A stretch of DNA of 64,000 nucleotides from an uncultured Aureispira sp. (GTDB lineage: Bacteria; Bacteroidota; Bacteroidia; Chitinophagales; Saprospiraceae), in contig CAJQQM010000014.1 in NCBI GenBank assembly GCA_905480485.1, positions 1 to 64,000 of the forward strand, written 5' to 3'. This document shows positions 26,533 to 36,757 of this stretch, in pieces. The translations under genes and the position numbers were made by a program. Within the stretch, counting starts at the first letter, position 1, and every line of letters starts with the position of its first letter. The notes under the pieces are model-generated. The model made no database searches. It saw nothing but the letters and a program-made list of their open reading frames with translations, and had not been told where the DNA came from.

Positions 26533-27936
26533 TTAAAAATTGAACTTGTAGCTAAAATATAGGCCCGTGTCCCCGTTTTTATTCCAGCTATAGTCAATTT
26601 GTAAGATGACATTATAAGAATATAGTATAAAGTCAAGGCCAATGCCAGTTCCCCAAAGGTCGCTGTTGCTTAATGGGTTTAGGCCTTGATAATGTTGGTC
26701 CCATACATAGCCTACATCTAAATGATACCGCAAATGTATTCTAAGCGGAAGCACATTAAGGTAGGTCATTTTTGGTTTTTTAATCAGTGGAATTTTTACA
26801 TCAAGTATTTTAAAATTAAGGTCTGAATTTAAACAGAAATAATCTTGTCCGTCAATTACATAATATTGATAGCCACGCACAAAGTCATCCCAATAGCCGA
26901 GCGCCTTATTGTTGTAGTAAGCTTGTTTTTTTCGATTGAAATTGTATTGAGCGTTTAACGTACTCCCAACACTCAGCCAAGGTCCTAGGGATTTGTAATA
27001 CCCAATTTTAGTCCCAATTTCTAGTTGATTTAAATCGTTAAAAATACCAAGGCCTCTTTTGGCAATGCGTGCGCTTACAAAATAACCGTTTAGTGGATAG
27101 GCTTGTATGTCTCTGCGGTCTAGGCTGTAAGTGTACTGAATATTAAAAGATTGTTGTTTTGTTTGGCCGCCACTAAAAAAATCAGGATTTAGCCGCGCTG
27201 CAGTGTCGCTTATTTTCAATTGTAAATAACTTATTTCTAGCTTTTGTGTTTCGAAAAGAGTTCTTCTGTAATACAGTCGGAAGCGGCCTCTAATACGTTG
27301 AAATTGCCGTTCTGAGCCAACATAATTATTGTAAAACTGCAATTTATTAGCTTCTGTATCAAAGGCGATTTCTTTGTTGTCAGAAAACAGGGCATTAATA
27401 TTAAATCCAAATTTGCGCTGTCTGCCCATAGGAGGCAATGTATAGTCGAGTTCGAACTTTCGAGTATATCCAAATTGTACAATTAGTTTCAGTAAATCAT
27501 TGTAACCACTAAGGTTTCTCCACAACAACCATGCACCTAAGTTGGCTCGCCGTAAATCGCGTTTGTGTCGTTGCCACCAAACATTAAAATTTCGGTCCGC
27601 TAACTCAAACTGTGGCAAAGGGAAAATATACCAAGATTCTTTGAGTTGAATTTTAATACGAATCGACTGTCCATTCCATTGACTTATTTTGAGCACTACA
27701 CTTCTAAAAAGCAAAGTGTTTTGAAGGTATTTTTTGTTTTGTTCGAGAGTAGGTAGTAAGTCTTTCAGCGAAATCGAGTCTCCGACAGCAAAACTGAGTT
27801 CATTGAGAATCAGTTTTGTTTTTGTTTTTTTGTGCCCTGCTACTTCGATAGCTTCGATACAGACATGCTTGACCTGCGCATGCAGCGAAGCAGTAGCAAA
27901 AAATATCAAGATCCAAAAGTAGCGGAGAAAAAACAT
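26533..27936 (-). CDS. Small Omp85/BamA-like outer-membrane protein
   Basis: The protein has 467 residues. A signal peptide (about 1-20, ending LHAQ) is followed by a single POTRA-like domain (about 24-105: IEVAGHKKTKTKLILNEL, LKESWYIFPLP) and a 16-strand-type barrel. The barrel part contains the surface-antigen signature DRRDIQAYPLNGYFVSARI and ends in YKFNF with a terminal Phe. At 467 residues it is much shorter than BamA (five POTRA domains) and nearer to TamA-like or patatin-associated barrels. It is upstream of nadK on the same strand, 123 bases away. Confidence 0.8.
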   Translation of the reverse strand: MFFLRYFWILIFFATASLHAQVKHVCIEAIEVAGHKKTKTKLILNELSFAVGDSISLKDLLPTLEQNKKYLQNTLLFRSVVLKISQWNGQSIRIKIQLKESWYIFPLPQFELADRNFNVWWQRHKRDLRRANLGAWLLWRNLSGYNDLLKLIVQFGYTRKFELDYTLPPMGRQRKFGFNINALFSDNKEIAFDTEANKLQFYNNYVGSERQFQRIRGRFRLYYRRTLFETQKLEISYLQLKISDTAARLNPDFFSGGQTKQQSFNIQYTYSLDRRDIQAYPLNGYFVSARIAKRGLGIFNDLNQLEIGTKIGYYKSLGPWLSVGSTLNAQYNFNRKKQAYYNNKALGYWDDFVRGYQYYVIDGQDYFCLNSDLNFKILDVKIPLIKKPKMTYLNVLPLRIHLRYHLDVGYVWDQHYQGLNPLSNSDLWGTGIGLDFILYSYNVILQIDYSWNKNGDTGLYFSYKFNF

Positions 27937-28127
27937 CTGAGGCTATTTGCAAAAGGTAGGAGGATGAAATTCAAAGTTAGTAATAATAATAACAAACTTT
28001 ATAAAAACCAGGCCTAGGAGCTCTTGAAAAAAGGCTTCAATTACTTAAAAGTTTAAAAAAAGGAGCAAAACGAACTTTTTTTAGATAAAATCAACTAAAT
28101 GACCCGATTATTCAATTTTATTTTTGA

Positions 28128-29729
<1,602 letters not shown>

Positions 29730-29741
29730 TTTTAAAATTTA

Positions 29742-29767
29742 GAGGTTCCTCTTTTTAGAGGAGCCTC
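29742..29767 (+). other. Intercistronic hairpin between atpD and atpC
   Basis: GAGGTTCCTC and GAGGAGCCTC form a 10-bp stem (one G-U pair) with a 6-base T-rich loop and no following T run. It could set the beta to epsilon stoichiometry by partial termination or mRNA processing. This role is inference. Confidence 0.5.
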
Positions 29768-29786
29768 CATTTGCAATATAATAGTT

Positions 29787-30035
29787 ATGAATTTAGTTAT
29801 CTTAACACCCGGACAGAAAGTATACGAAGGTCAGGTCAAGTCAGTTAATACACCTGGAACAGCAGGGAAGATTGAAATACTTGAAAATCACGCTCCTTTA
29901 GTGGCTTCTTTGTCTGAAGGAATTGTTTCTGTTCGTACCGAAACTAATGAATCATTGGAGTTTAAAACTTCGGGAGGATTCATTGAAGTAATTTCTAATC
30001 AGGTTTCGATTTTGTTGGAAACAGTGAAAAACTAA
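29787..30035 (+). CDS. atpC: F1F0 ATP synthase subunit epsilon (short form)
   Basis: The protein has 82 residues and comprises only the N-terminal beta-sandwich of epsilon (LVILTPGQKVYEG, TPGTAGKIEILENHAPLVASL). The C-terminal two-helix inhibitory domain found in E. coli is absent. This short form is common in Bacteroidota. It is the second gene after atpD. Confidence 0.93.
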   Translation: MNLVILTPGQKVYEGQVKSVNTPGTAGKIEILENHAPLVASLSEGIVSVRTETNESLEFKTSGGFIEVISNQVSILLETVKN

Positions 30036-30079
30036 AATTAACGCTAAGCTTGCTTTGTTTAAAAGCGTTTGTGCTTACA

Positions 30080-30112
30080 AAACCTCTTACACTACGGTGT
30101 AAGAGGTTTTTT
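30080..30112 (+). terminator. Terminator of atpDC
   Basis: A 12-bp perfect stem AACCTCTTACAC / GTGTAAGAGGTT with a TACG tetraloop is followed by T. The remaining part of the gap, 30113-30527, holds no gene or structure that I can support. Confidence 0.88.
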
Positions 30113-30527
30113 AGTTTCGTGATCGATGCATCAATAGCAGTGCCTCAATTAAAGATTGGGACTATTGGCAAAGATGGTCCAGCTTTTGTTCTGTAGAAAA
30201 TAGGCCGGTAATTTTGTGGTTGATAGGTTACAGCTGATGTATACAATTATGAATGCCTTGGTTTGGTGGTTTTAATAGACCAACGATTGCCCATTTTAGA
30301 GGTTTTTTAATATATTAGAACGCATTTTTTTGCCAAAATAATCAAGCTATTCATTAATAATTTTCTAAGTTTGTTTGAGGCGAGAATTCTAAAGAAATAT
30401 TAAAGTTTGCCAGGCAATAGATTCTATTCTTTGCTCGACGTTGAAAAACACTTAATATTGTTTTATATTTAACAGCTAAACACGACGTTTAATTGATTTG
30501 TATTAAGGATTTAAATAATTAAATAAA

Positions 30528-30908
30528 ATGAAAATATTACGCTTGTTGGTTTTAGGGTGTTGCTTGTTCGTTGGGACAACTGCCGCAGTTGCTCAGGATG
30601 ATGAACCTCGTTTTCCTGGCTGTTCAGACCCCACTGATTTTGATTGTGCAGATATGAAATTGATGCAATTTGTATTTAGCAATGTTAAACATCCTGAAGG
30701 TAATCCTGGCGGAGAAGTGGTTGTTCTTTTTACCGTCAAAGCCTCTGGACAAATTGCCAATCCTTCTGTTATTGAAAGTTTAACTCCCAACTGCGACAAA
30801 GAAGCCCTGCGAATCGCTCGTTTGATGCCTAAATGGTTGCCAGCAATAGAAGAAGGAAAAGCGATTGATATGGAATGGGAGTTAGTCGTAAAGTTTATCG
30901 CGAAATAG
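30528..30908 (+). CDS. Secreted TonB C-terminal domain protein
   Basis: The protein has 126 residues with a signal peptide (about 1-23, ending AVAQD). It then consists almost only of a TonB C-terminal domain (GGEVVVLFTVKASGQIANPSVI, a PNCDKEALRIARLMPKWLPA segment, and a final strand). There is no ExbBD-coupled transmembrane anchor of the TonB kind, since the N-terminal helix looks cleavable. Two Cys pairs (PGCSDPTDFDC) may form disulfides. Such free TonB-domain proteins are frequent in Bacteroidota but their role is unclear. It is followed 45 bases later by a second one. Confidence 0.8.
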   Translation: MKILRLLVLGCCLFVGTTAAVAQDDEPRFPGCSDPTDFDCADMKLMQFVFSNVKHPEGNPGGEVVVLFTVKASGQIANPSVIESLTPNCDKEALRIARLMPKWLPAIEEGKAIDMEWELVVKFIAK

Positions 30909-30953
30909 CCAATTTTAGGGTTTTTTGTTTACAAATAATATGTTCGATCCATC

Positions 30954-31739
30954 ATGAAAAAGACCCTATCCTTTGTATATTATCTAATTGTTTTTAATGG
31001 CTGTCTTTGTTGTAGTATTAGTTTTGCGCAGTCTGATAGTTTGCTTACAAGCGTAGATATTCCGCCCTTGTTTCAAGGTTGTGACGACCCTCTAATAAGT
31101 GCTCAGCAGCGACAAGAATGTTCCAATCCTAAAATTCAGGCATTTATCAATCAAAATATTCGCTATCCAGATTCTGCTCGCATCAAAGGCATAGAAGGAG
31201 TCGTGGTGCTGCGATTTAGAATTGATTCAAGCGGTCGTGTGGGGGCTGTAGAATTGCTGCGAAACATAGGTGGAGGCTGTGGTGCTGAAGCCATTCGGGT
31301 TATCCAAAAAATGCCCTCCTTCAAACCTGCATTGCGTGCAGGAGTTCCGATAGCGACGTCTATAACATTACCGATTCGCTTTAAACGTATAGATGAAGCG
31401 CAGGCTAATATCAAAAACTTGTATCAAATTCATTGGGGCAATGTATATGAAGATTATATTAGTATCAAACAATTGCGACGACAATTACAACAGCCGTTGA
31501 CGGTTCGAGACTATTACGGCAATACTTATCCTATAGACTATCTAGAACTGCAGCATCGTTTGGGTCCTAAACGTACAAGTTTGGAAACGAAAGGGCCCCT
31601 TTTAGACCGTTCTATGAAGCAATTGCTGAAGCGCGCCAAGCAGCAACACAAAATTATTTTCAAGGCTACAATAAATAAAGATTTCGAAACAATTAAGGTG
31701 GAACGCGCCCTGCTTATTGTAAACGATGCATCGCATTGA
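30954..31739 (+). CDS. Secreted TonB C-terminal domain protein with extra C-terminal region
   Basis: The protein has 261 residues with a signal peptide (about 1-25, ending SFAQS). The TonB C-terminal domain covers about 35-145 (IRYPDSARIKGIEGVVVLRFRIDSSG, ALRAGVPIATSITLPIRF). The final 110 residues are basic and match nothing I know. It opens with the same PPLFQGCDDP-type motif as the preceding gene. The 3' end overlaps the convergent arginase-like gene by 26 bases. Confidence 0.78.
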   Translation: MKKTLSFVYYLIVFNGCLCCSISFAQSDSLLTSVDIPPLFQGCDDPLISAQQRQECSNPKIQAFINQNIRYPDSARIKGIEGVVVLRFRIDSSGRVGAVELLRNIGGGCGAEAIRVIQKMPSFKPALRAGVPIATSITLPIRFKRIDEAQANIKNLYQIHWGNVYEDYISIKQLRRQLQQPLTVRDYYGNTYPIDYLELQHRLGPKRTSLETKGPLLDRSMKQLLKRAKQQHKIIFKATINKDFETIKVERALLIVNDASH

Positions 31740-32790
31740 GTAAACGGTCGGATAATTCGCCTTCGCAAGCCAATTGATAATCGCGGTATGAACAGGCAAT
31801 CATATGGTGTTTTTTGTGCAAAGCTTGAGGAATTTCAAACCACCAACGATCACTTTTCTTACTTTTATAGAAAGCAAGATTGCCAATAATTTTATTATCA
31901 ACTACATAAGCAATCCATTGGCTTTTATCCTTGTATAATTCGTTTTTCCTCGAATTAAAACCCTCAATCAAATGCCAAATCATCTGTGCAAGCAAATGCG
32001 CACTTTGATTTTTTTGGTCCTGTGCCATTTCAAAACCATGCACACAAATAGCCGATAACCGATCGGCAAGTCCTAGGTAATGCATAACTTTACAGGCTTC
32101 CATAGCTGTTAGGCCGTTGGGGTTTCTGAATTGGTTGGCAGGTGCATCGGCTGCACGAATACTCGCTAGGCTAAAGGCTGCAAAATCTATATCTCTAGTA
32201 ATGGGTTCAACTTCTCTAAGGTTTTGTTGAATATACCCAAGTCTGAAGCTGTCAAAATATTTATCTTCCAACAAAGCTATTTTATCAGGGTCATTCAAAT
32301 AAGTTTGGTAGGCAATACTGCTCAGATGAATCATCAAATGAGGATGGGTTTCCATAAGTTGATTGATGCATTCGGGGTCTTGTTGTTTTGAATAGGCAAT
32401 TTTACTGTCAAATAATGCTACATTGAGTAGTTCGTACCGTTGTTCAAAGGCTTTGAATTGGGCGGCAACAGCATCTTTGTTGGGGCTAATTAGCAAAGGA
32501 AGTACCCCTGCTTGCAACAATTTATCCGTAGTTTCCGTAATAGCTAAAGGTTCGTCAACGACTAATCCTATATTAAGCAGCTTGTTTTTTTTGAAGTTAG
32601 CCGCAAGTTGATAAAGTGCTGTGCGAATCGGTATATAGCTGGATGCATCGGTATATAATAAAGCAACATCATATGATTTTAAATCAATTTGTTGCTCATA
32701 TTGGTCGATTTTAAAGCCGTACTGATAGGGCTGGTAATCCAATGAATTTGAGGTATATTCTGATTTGTTTTGAAGAAAGTGATGGATCAT
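31714..32790 (-). CDS. Arginase/formimidoylglutamase-family protein, probably inactive
   Basis: The protein has 358 residues. The best-preserved part is DIDFAAFSLASIRAADAP followed by NPNGLTAMEACKVMHYLG (about 200-240), characteristic of Bacteroidota formimidoylglutamase-like proteins of the ureohydrolase fold. The manganese ligands appear lost: the GGxH motif reads SPNKD (about 102-106), and the DAHxD motif reads D128-S-K130-I-A132. Only the D-x-D at 200-202 remains. It is probably a non-catalytic relative. It is divergent from the amino-acid dehydrogenase gene, which hints at an amino-acid-related role. Confidence 0.65.
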   Translation of the reverse strand: MIHHFLQNKSEYTSNSLDYQPYQYGFKIDQYEQQIDLKSYDVALLYTDASSYIPIRTALYQLAANFKKNKLLNIGLVVDEPLAITETTDKLLQAGVLPLLISPNKDAVAAQFKAFEQRYELLNVALFDSKIAYSKQQDPECINQLMETHPHLMIHLSSIAYQTYLNDPDKIALLEDKYFDSFRLGYIQQNLREVEPITRDIDFAAFSLASIRAADAPANQFRNPNGLTAMEACKVMHYLGLADRLSAICVHGFEMAQDQKNQSAHLLAQMIWHLIEGFNSRKNELYKDKSQWIAYVVDNKIIGNLAFYKSKKSDRWWFEIPQALHKKHHMIACSYRDYQLACEGELSDRLLNAMHRLQ

Positions 32791-32910
32791 TGGAAAGCAT
32801 TAAATGGTTTGAATCATACGGTTTTACAAAGTTGAATGCAATTATAAAGGATAATCTAATAATTAACAAAAATATTTTCTGGATTAGGACTGATTTTTTT
32901 GGATTTATTC

Positions 32911-32918
32911 TATATTTG
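32911..32918 (+). promoter_or_regulatory. -7 box upstream of the amino-acid dehydrogenase
   Basis: TATATTTG matches TAnnTTTG and lies 19 bases before the ATG at 32937. I do not see a well-spaced TTG, so this is a partial promoter call. Confidence 0.45.
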
Positions 32919-32936
32919 CAGCCAAAATAGAACATT

Positions 32937-34187
32937 ATGGAACTACTAGAGAAATACAAAGCAAAAGAACCCGAAATTGTTTTTGAATGGACAGATTCTG
33001 TTACAGGAGCAAAAGGATGGGTTGTCATTAATTCTTTACGTGGTGGCGCCGCAGGAGGTGGTACACGCATGAGAAAAGGTCTTAATAAAGAAGAGGTAAT
33101 TTCATTGGCTAAGGTAATGGAGGTTAAGTTTTCTGTTTGTGGACCAAATATAGGCGGTGCAAAATCAGGTATCAACTTTGATCCGAACGACCCACGTAGA
33201 GAAGGAGTCTTAAAAAGATGGTACAAAGCCGTTATTCCTTTGTTGAAAAACTACTACGGTACAGGTGGTGACCTTAATGTTGATGAGCTGAAAGATGTTA
33301 TTCCAATTACGCAAGAACTAGGTCTGTGGCATCCACAAGAAGGAATTGTCAAAGGACATTACAAATCGAGCGAAGGAGAACGAATTGAGATTTTAGGCCA
33401 ATTGCGTCAAGGCGTAAGTAAAATAGTAGAAGATACTCGTTATACCCCGTCAATATCAGCTAAATTAGCTGTTGCCGACCTTATCACAGGCTACGGTGTT
33501 GCAGAATCAGTGGTTCATTATTATGATTTGTACCACAACAGCAATTTAGAGGGCAAAAAAGTAATCATACAGGGATGGGGGAATGTGGCAGCTGCAGCCG
33601 CCTATTACTTAGCCGAGGAAGGCGCCAAAATTGTTGGTATTGTAGATATAGCGGGTGGAATTATTCGCCCTGAAGGCTTGTCGTTCGAAGCGATCAAAAA
33701 ATTGTATCTAACCAAAAAAGGCAACAAACTATACGCAGAAGATATGTTGTCTTTTGAAGAAGCGAATGAACAGGTTTGGAAACTAGATACTGATGTATTT
33801 ATTCCCGGTGCTGCCTCAAAACTTGTAACCAAAGAACAAATTGATGCTTTAATTGCCAATGGTCTTGAAGTGGTTTCTTGCGGGGCGAATGTGCCTTTTG
33901 TAGATGACCAAGTTTTCTTTGGACCAACAGCAAAATACACAGACGAGAAAATTAGCGTATTGCCCGATTTTATTGCTAACTGTGGAATGGCGAGGGTATT
34001 TGCCTATTTGATGCAGCCCGATGCCTTATTAACGGGTGACGGAATTTTTTCAGATGTGTCTAATACGATTCGTCAAGCACTGAAAGATGTAAAATCTGCA
34101 AACGATAGTAAAACAATGATTTCTTCTACAGCATTAACGATTGCTCTAGAAAATCTTATGAACAAAGATAAAGTAAACGCACAATAA
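32937..34187 (+). CDS. Glu/Leu/Phe/Val dehydrogenase
   Basis: The protein has 416 residues. It oxidatively deaminates an amino acid with NAD(P). The N-terminal domain has the substrate-binding GGGTRMRKG and the catalytic-Lys region NIGGAKSGINFDP, followed by GGDLNVDE. The Rossmann domain has VIIQGWGNVAAAAA (about 205-218). C-terminal landmarks are VVSCGANVPF and FIANCGMARVF. Specificity among Glu, Leu, Phe and Val cannot be read directly. The divergent arginase-like neighbour fits amino-acid catabolism. Confidence 0.92.
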   Translation: MELLEKYKAKEPEIVFEWTDSVTGAKGWVVINSLRGGAAGGGTRMRKGLNKEEVISLAKVMEVKFSVCGPNIGGAKSGINFDPNDPRREGVLKRWYKAVIPLLKNYYGTGGDLNVDELKDVIPITQELGLWHPQEGIVKGHYKSSEGERIEILGQLRQGVSKIVEDTRYTPSISAKLAVADLITGYGVAESVVHYYDLYHNSNLEGKKVIIQGWGNVAAAAAYYLAEEGAKIVGIVDIAGGIIRPEGLSFEAIKKLYLTKKGNKLYAEDMLSFEEANEQVWKLDTDVFIPGAASKLVTKEQIDALIANGLEVVSCGANVPFVDDQVFFGPTAKYTDEKISVLPDFIANCGMARVFAYLMQPDALLTGDGIFSDVSNTIRQALKDVKSANDSKTMISSTALTIALENLMNKDKVNAQ

Positions 34188-34300
34188 CTAATAATTAGAT
34201 AATTGGCTTTTAAATAGTCTTTAGCATCAGATTTCAAACAAGCAGCATACAAAGTTTGTTATGTTTAATGTGTTTAAATCAGATATATAGACTGTATAAC

Positions 34301-34331
34301 TTGTTTTAGTATAAAAAATAGTATAAATTTG
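34301..34331 (+). promoter_or_regulatory. Promoter of the OmpA/TSP3 gene
   Basis: TTG at 34301-34303, a 20-base spacer and TAAATTTG at 34324-34331. It lies across the first possible start of the downstream frame (34329), which supports a later start at 34389. Confidence 0.7.
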
Positions 34332-34388
34332 GAACGGTCTCACAAAAGACTTTTTAGTTTTAAAAAGGATTTCCGACCTTTCCTATTA

Positions 34389-36230
34389 ATGAAAACATTT
34401 ATGATGAAAAATAAATTAGTAATTGCCAATGTTATGTTGGTTGTGTTGCTTCTAATTTGCACCCAAGAAATCAATGCACAAGTTACTGTTAATCCAACAG
34501 ATGACAACTTAATTACCAAAAAAGACCAAGCTCGCCACGCTGAATGGAAAGAAGGAAAAAGTCAATTTCCTGGTCGTCCAAGAGATTGGTGGCAACTTGG
34601 TGTAGGCGGTGGCAGTTTTTTGATTAGTGGTGATGTCAAGCCTTCTTTCGGTTGGGGTGCTTCTGTTCATATCCGTAAATCGATCGGATATGTATTTTCA
34701 CTCAAACTAGAATATATGTTTGGTCAGGCAAGTGGGGTCAATTATGCTGCCTCTAACTTGTATGCTTTTCCAAACATAGACCCGTTTACGATTACATCTT
34801 CAGATGGCGCAATCAACACGGTCGGGTTATATGGTCCAAACGACGCTTATTTTGCTAATTACAAAATTGAGCAGCATCACGCACTATCTTTACAAACAGT
34901 ATACAACTTAAACAATATTAAATTTCACCGCAAAAACAACAAGTGGAGTTTAAATTTGATTTTAGGTCTTGGAGCCAATTTGTATCAGTCACGCATGAAC
35001 GCTTTAGATGCAAATGGCCTTCCCTACAACGTGCAAATGACAAGTTTAGCCAACCGCATCGGTTCTGGAGAGTTTGATTTAGCAATGTTGAATGATCGCG
35101 ACTTAGTTCTGCAAGAGCTTAGAAGTTTTTTGGATGAATCCTACGAAACGGTTGGACAGCAAAATGTCAACAACCTTTTGACGATTGGCCAAGACAATAA
35201 TCGCATGGTTGTAAATCCATTTGTTAATGTTGGTCTTTCTTTTGAGTATCTAATTACTCCTAGAATATCAATTGGTATAGAGCATCAGTCGTTTATTTCA
35301 GATGATGACTTTTTTGACGGCAAAAGTCGTAAAGAAAATGGTTCTAGAACTTCTAACATTGATATCCCACATTATACAAGCATTCGATTGGGTTTCCATA
35401 TCGGAAGAAAAGACAAAGCTATTCAGCCTTTGTGGTTTGTAAATCCTTTGATTTATCCCATGCAAGATATTGCTGATATCAAAGAAAAACTAGACGACGA
35501 TTGGTTTAGAGATACCGATAACGATGGTGTTCCTGATGCTTTGGATGAAGAAAAAGATACGCCTCCTGATACTGCGGTAGACAGCAAGGGCCGTTCATTG
35601 GATTCTGATGGAGATGGTGTCATAGACAGCAAAGACAAAGAACCGTTTTCTCCTCCTGGATATCCTGTAGATGATGCAGGAGTTGCACAGGTGCCTAAGC
35701 CTATCCTTCCTCAGGATGTTAAAGTGATTCCTGGCGATCCTGAAACAGGTAAGCATCCTACTCTAGTAATCGGAGAAGAAACCTACGACCCACTCGGTGG
35801 ACAACCTGTAGGGGGAAGTCTTAAAGATTGGTACTTGCCGATGGTGCATTTCGATCTTGATAAATACTACTTGCGTCCGGAGTCTTACGCACAGCTTCAG
35901 CATGTGGCTAGTGTTATGAAAGGCTATCCAAAAATCAAAGTAGTGGTACATGGGCACACTGATGTTCGTTCAAGCAACGAGTACAATGACATGTTATCCT
36001 ACAATCGTTCCATGACTTGTATCGATTATTTAGTCAACAAACACGGTATCGAAAGAAGTCGCTTTATACTTCAATACAATGGAGAAATCAACAACTTGAT
36101 TGATAATGCTTCTAAAGAAGAAGAACATTTCATCAACAGACGTGTTGAATTCTATATTGCAGAGGATAATGCACAAGACCAAAGTAAGCCTGCTGGAGAC
36201 GGTGGTGCTAACAGAAAATGGAAATATTAA
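34389..36230 (+). CDS. OmpA family protein with barrel and thrombospondin type 3 repeats
   Basis: From 34389 the protein has 613 residues with a signal peptide ending EINAQ. A beta-barrel-like region covers about 50-360. Calcium-binding TSP type 3 repeats lie at about 375-425 (DTDNDGVPDALDEEKD, DSDGDGVIDSKDKEP), then a Pro-rich linker. An OmpA peptidoglycan-binding domain follows at about 483-605 (HGHTDVRSSNEYN, INRRVEFYI). The molecule can bridge the outer membrane and cell wall. I moved the start from 34329 to 34389 because the earlier codons overlap the promoter and precede a better signal peptide. Confidence 0.88.
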   Translation: MKTFMMKNKLVIANVMLVVLLLICTQEINAQVTVNPTDDNLITKKDQARHAEWKEGKSQFPGRPRDWWQLGVGGGSFLISGDVKPSFGWGASVHIRKSIGYVFSLKLEYMFGQASGVNYAASNLYAFPNIDPFTITSSDGAINTVGLYGPNDAYFANYKIEQHHALSLQTVYNLNNIKFHRKNNKWSLNLILGLGANLYQSRMNALDANGLPYNVQMTSLANRIGSGEFDLAMLNDRDLVLQELRSFLDESYETVGQQNVNNLLTIGQDNNRMVVNPFVNVGLSFEYLITPRISIGIEHQSFISDDDFFDGKSRKENGSRTSNIDIPHYTSIRLGFHIGRKDKAIQPLWFVNPLIYPMQDIADIKEKLDDDWFRDTDNDGVPDALDEEKDTPPDTAVDSKGRSLDSDGDGVIDSKDKEPFSPPGYPVDDAGVAQVPKPILPQDVKVIPGDPETGKHPTLVIGEETYDPLGGQPVGGSLKDWYLPMVHFDLDKYYLRPESYAQLQHVASVMKGYPKIKVVVHGHTDVRSSNEYNDMLSYNRSMTCIDYLVNKHGIERSRFILQYNGEINNLIDNASKEEEHFINRRVEFYIAEDNAQDQSKPAGDGGANRKWKY

Positions 36231-36263
36231 ACCTTAGGTTTTAATTAATATTATACTAGGTCA

Positions 36264-36300
36264 ATAGGGTAGCAATTTTTGCTACCCTATTGTCAGTTTT
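36264..36300 (+). terminator. Terminator of the OmpA/TSP3 gene
   Basis: A 14-bp perfect stem CAATAGGGTAGCAA / TTGCTACCCTATTG with a TTT loop. The downstream T run is weak (TCAGTTTT). Confidence 0.7.
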
Positions 36301-36340
36301 ACAAAGTCCTTTTCAAGTTTCAAATGATAGCCTATAGTTT

Positions 36341-36757
36341 ATGCTGATTATCAGGTACCAAAAATGGATATTAGTACTTCAATGTTTTGCTGCTTTTTTG
36401 CTGTTTTTTCTTACGGTATTCGGAAGCAACAGTTTATCGGCATTAATACAATATTACATGGCTATAATTTGGTTAATCATTGCAGTTTTTAATCTTTTTA
36501 GAAATAGAATCTTAGTGATTAATACGCATTCTTTAATGGTCAAAAATGCGATTGGTTTTAATGCCTTTAAATTTAAATTAAAGGATATTCATTCTGTCGA
36601 GGTTCTTGAAAACAGGATATATATTAATCATCGCGCCGTCTATAAACACTCTTTTTTATTCTTGAAAAAAGATTTTATTCGAGTAGAAAAATTTTTGAAC
36701 GATTTTTCAAACGATCCTAATTTGAATATACATTTAATCGAATCAGATGAAAGTTAA
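36341..36757 (+). CDS. Two-helix membrane protein with PH-like domain, unknown function
   Basis: The protein has 138 residues. Two hydrophobic helices (about 10-28 and 35-54) are followed by a compact beta domain (ILVINTHSLMVKNAIGF, FKLKDIHSVEVLENRIYI) resembling bacterial PH-type (YdbT/DUF-type) domains. The final part is helical and charged. It overlaps the next gene (nif3-like) by 11 bases, so the two are translationally coupled. I have no specific function. Confidence 0.65.
   Translation: MLIIRYQKWILVLQCFAAFLLFFLTVFGSNSLSALIQYYMAIIWLIIAVFNLFRNRILVINTHSLMVKNAIGFNAFKFKLKDIHSVEVLENRIYINHRAVYKHSFLFLKKDFIRVEKFLNDFSNDPNLNIHLIESDES

Noticed and set aside
30113..30527. Possible small RNA or riboswitch in the gap after atpC
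   Set aside because: I could find no convincing stem set, terminator or conserved motif beyond the atpC terminator.
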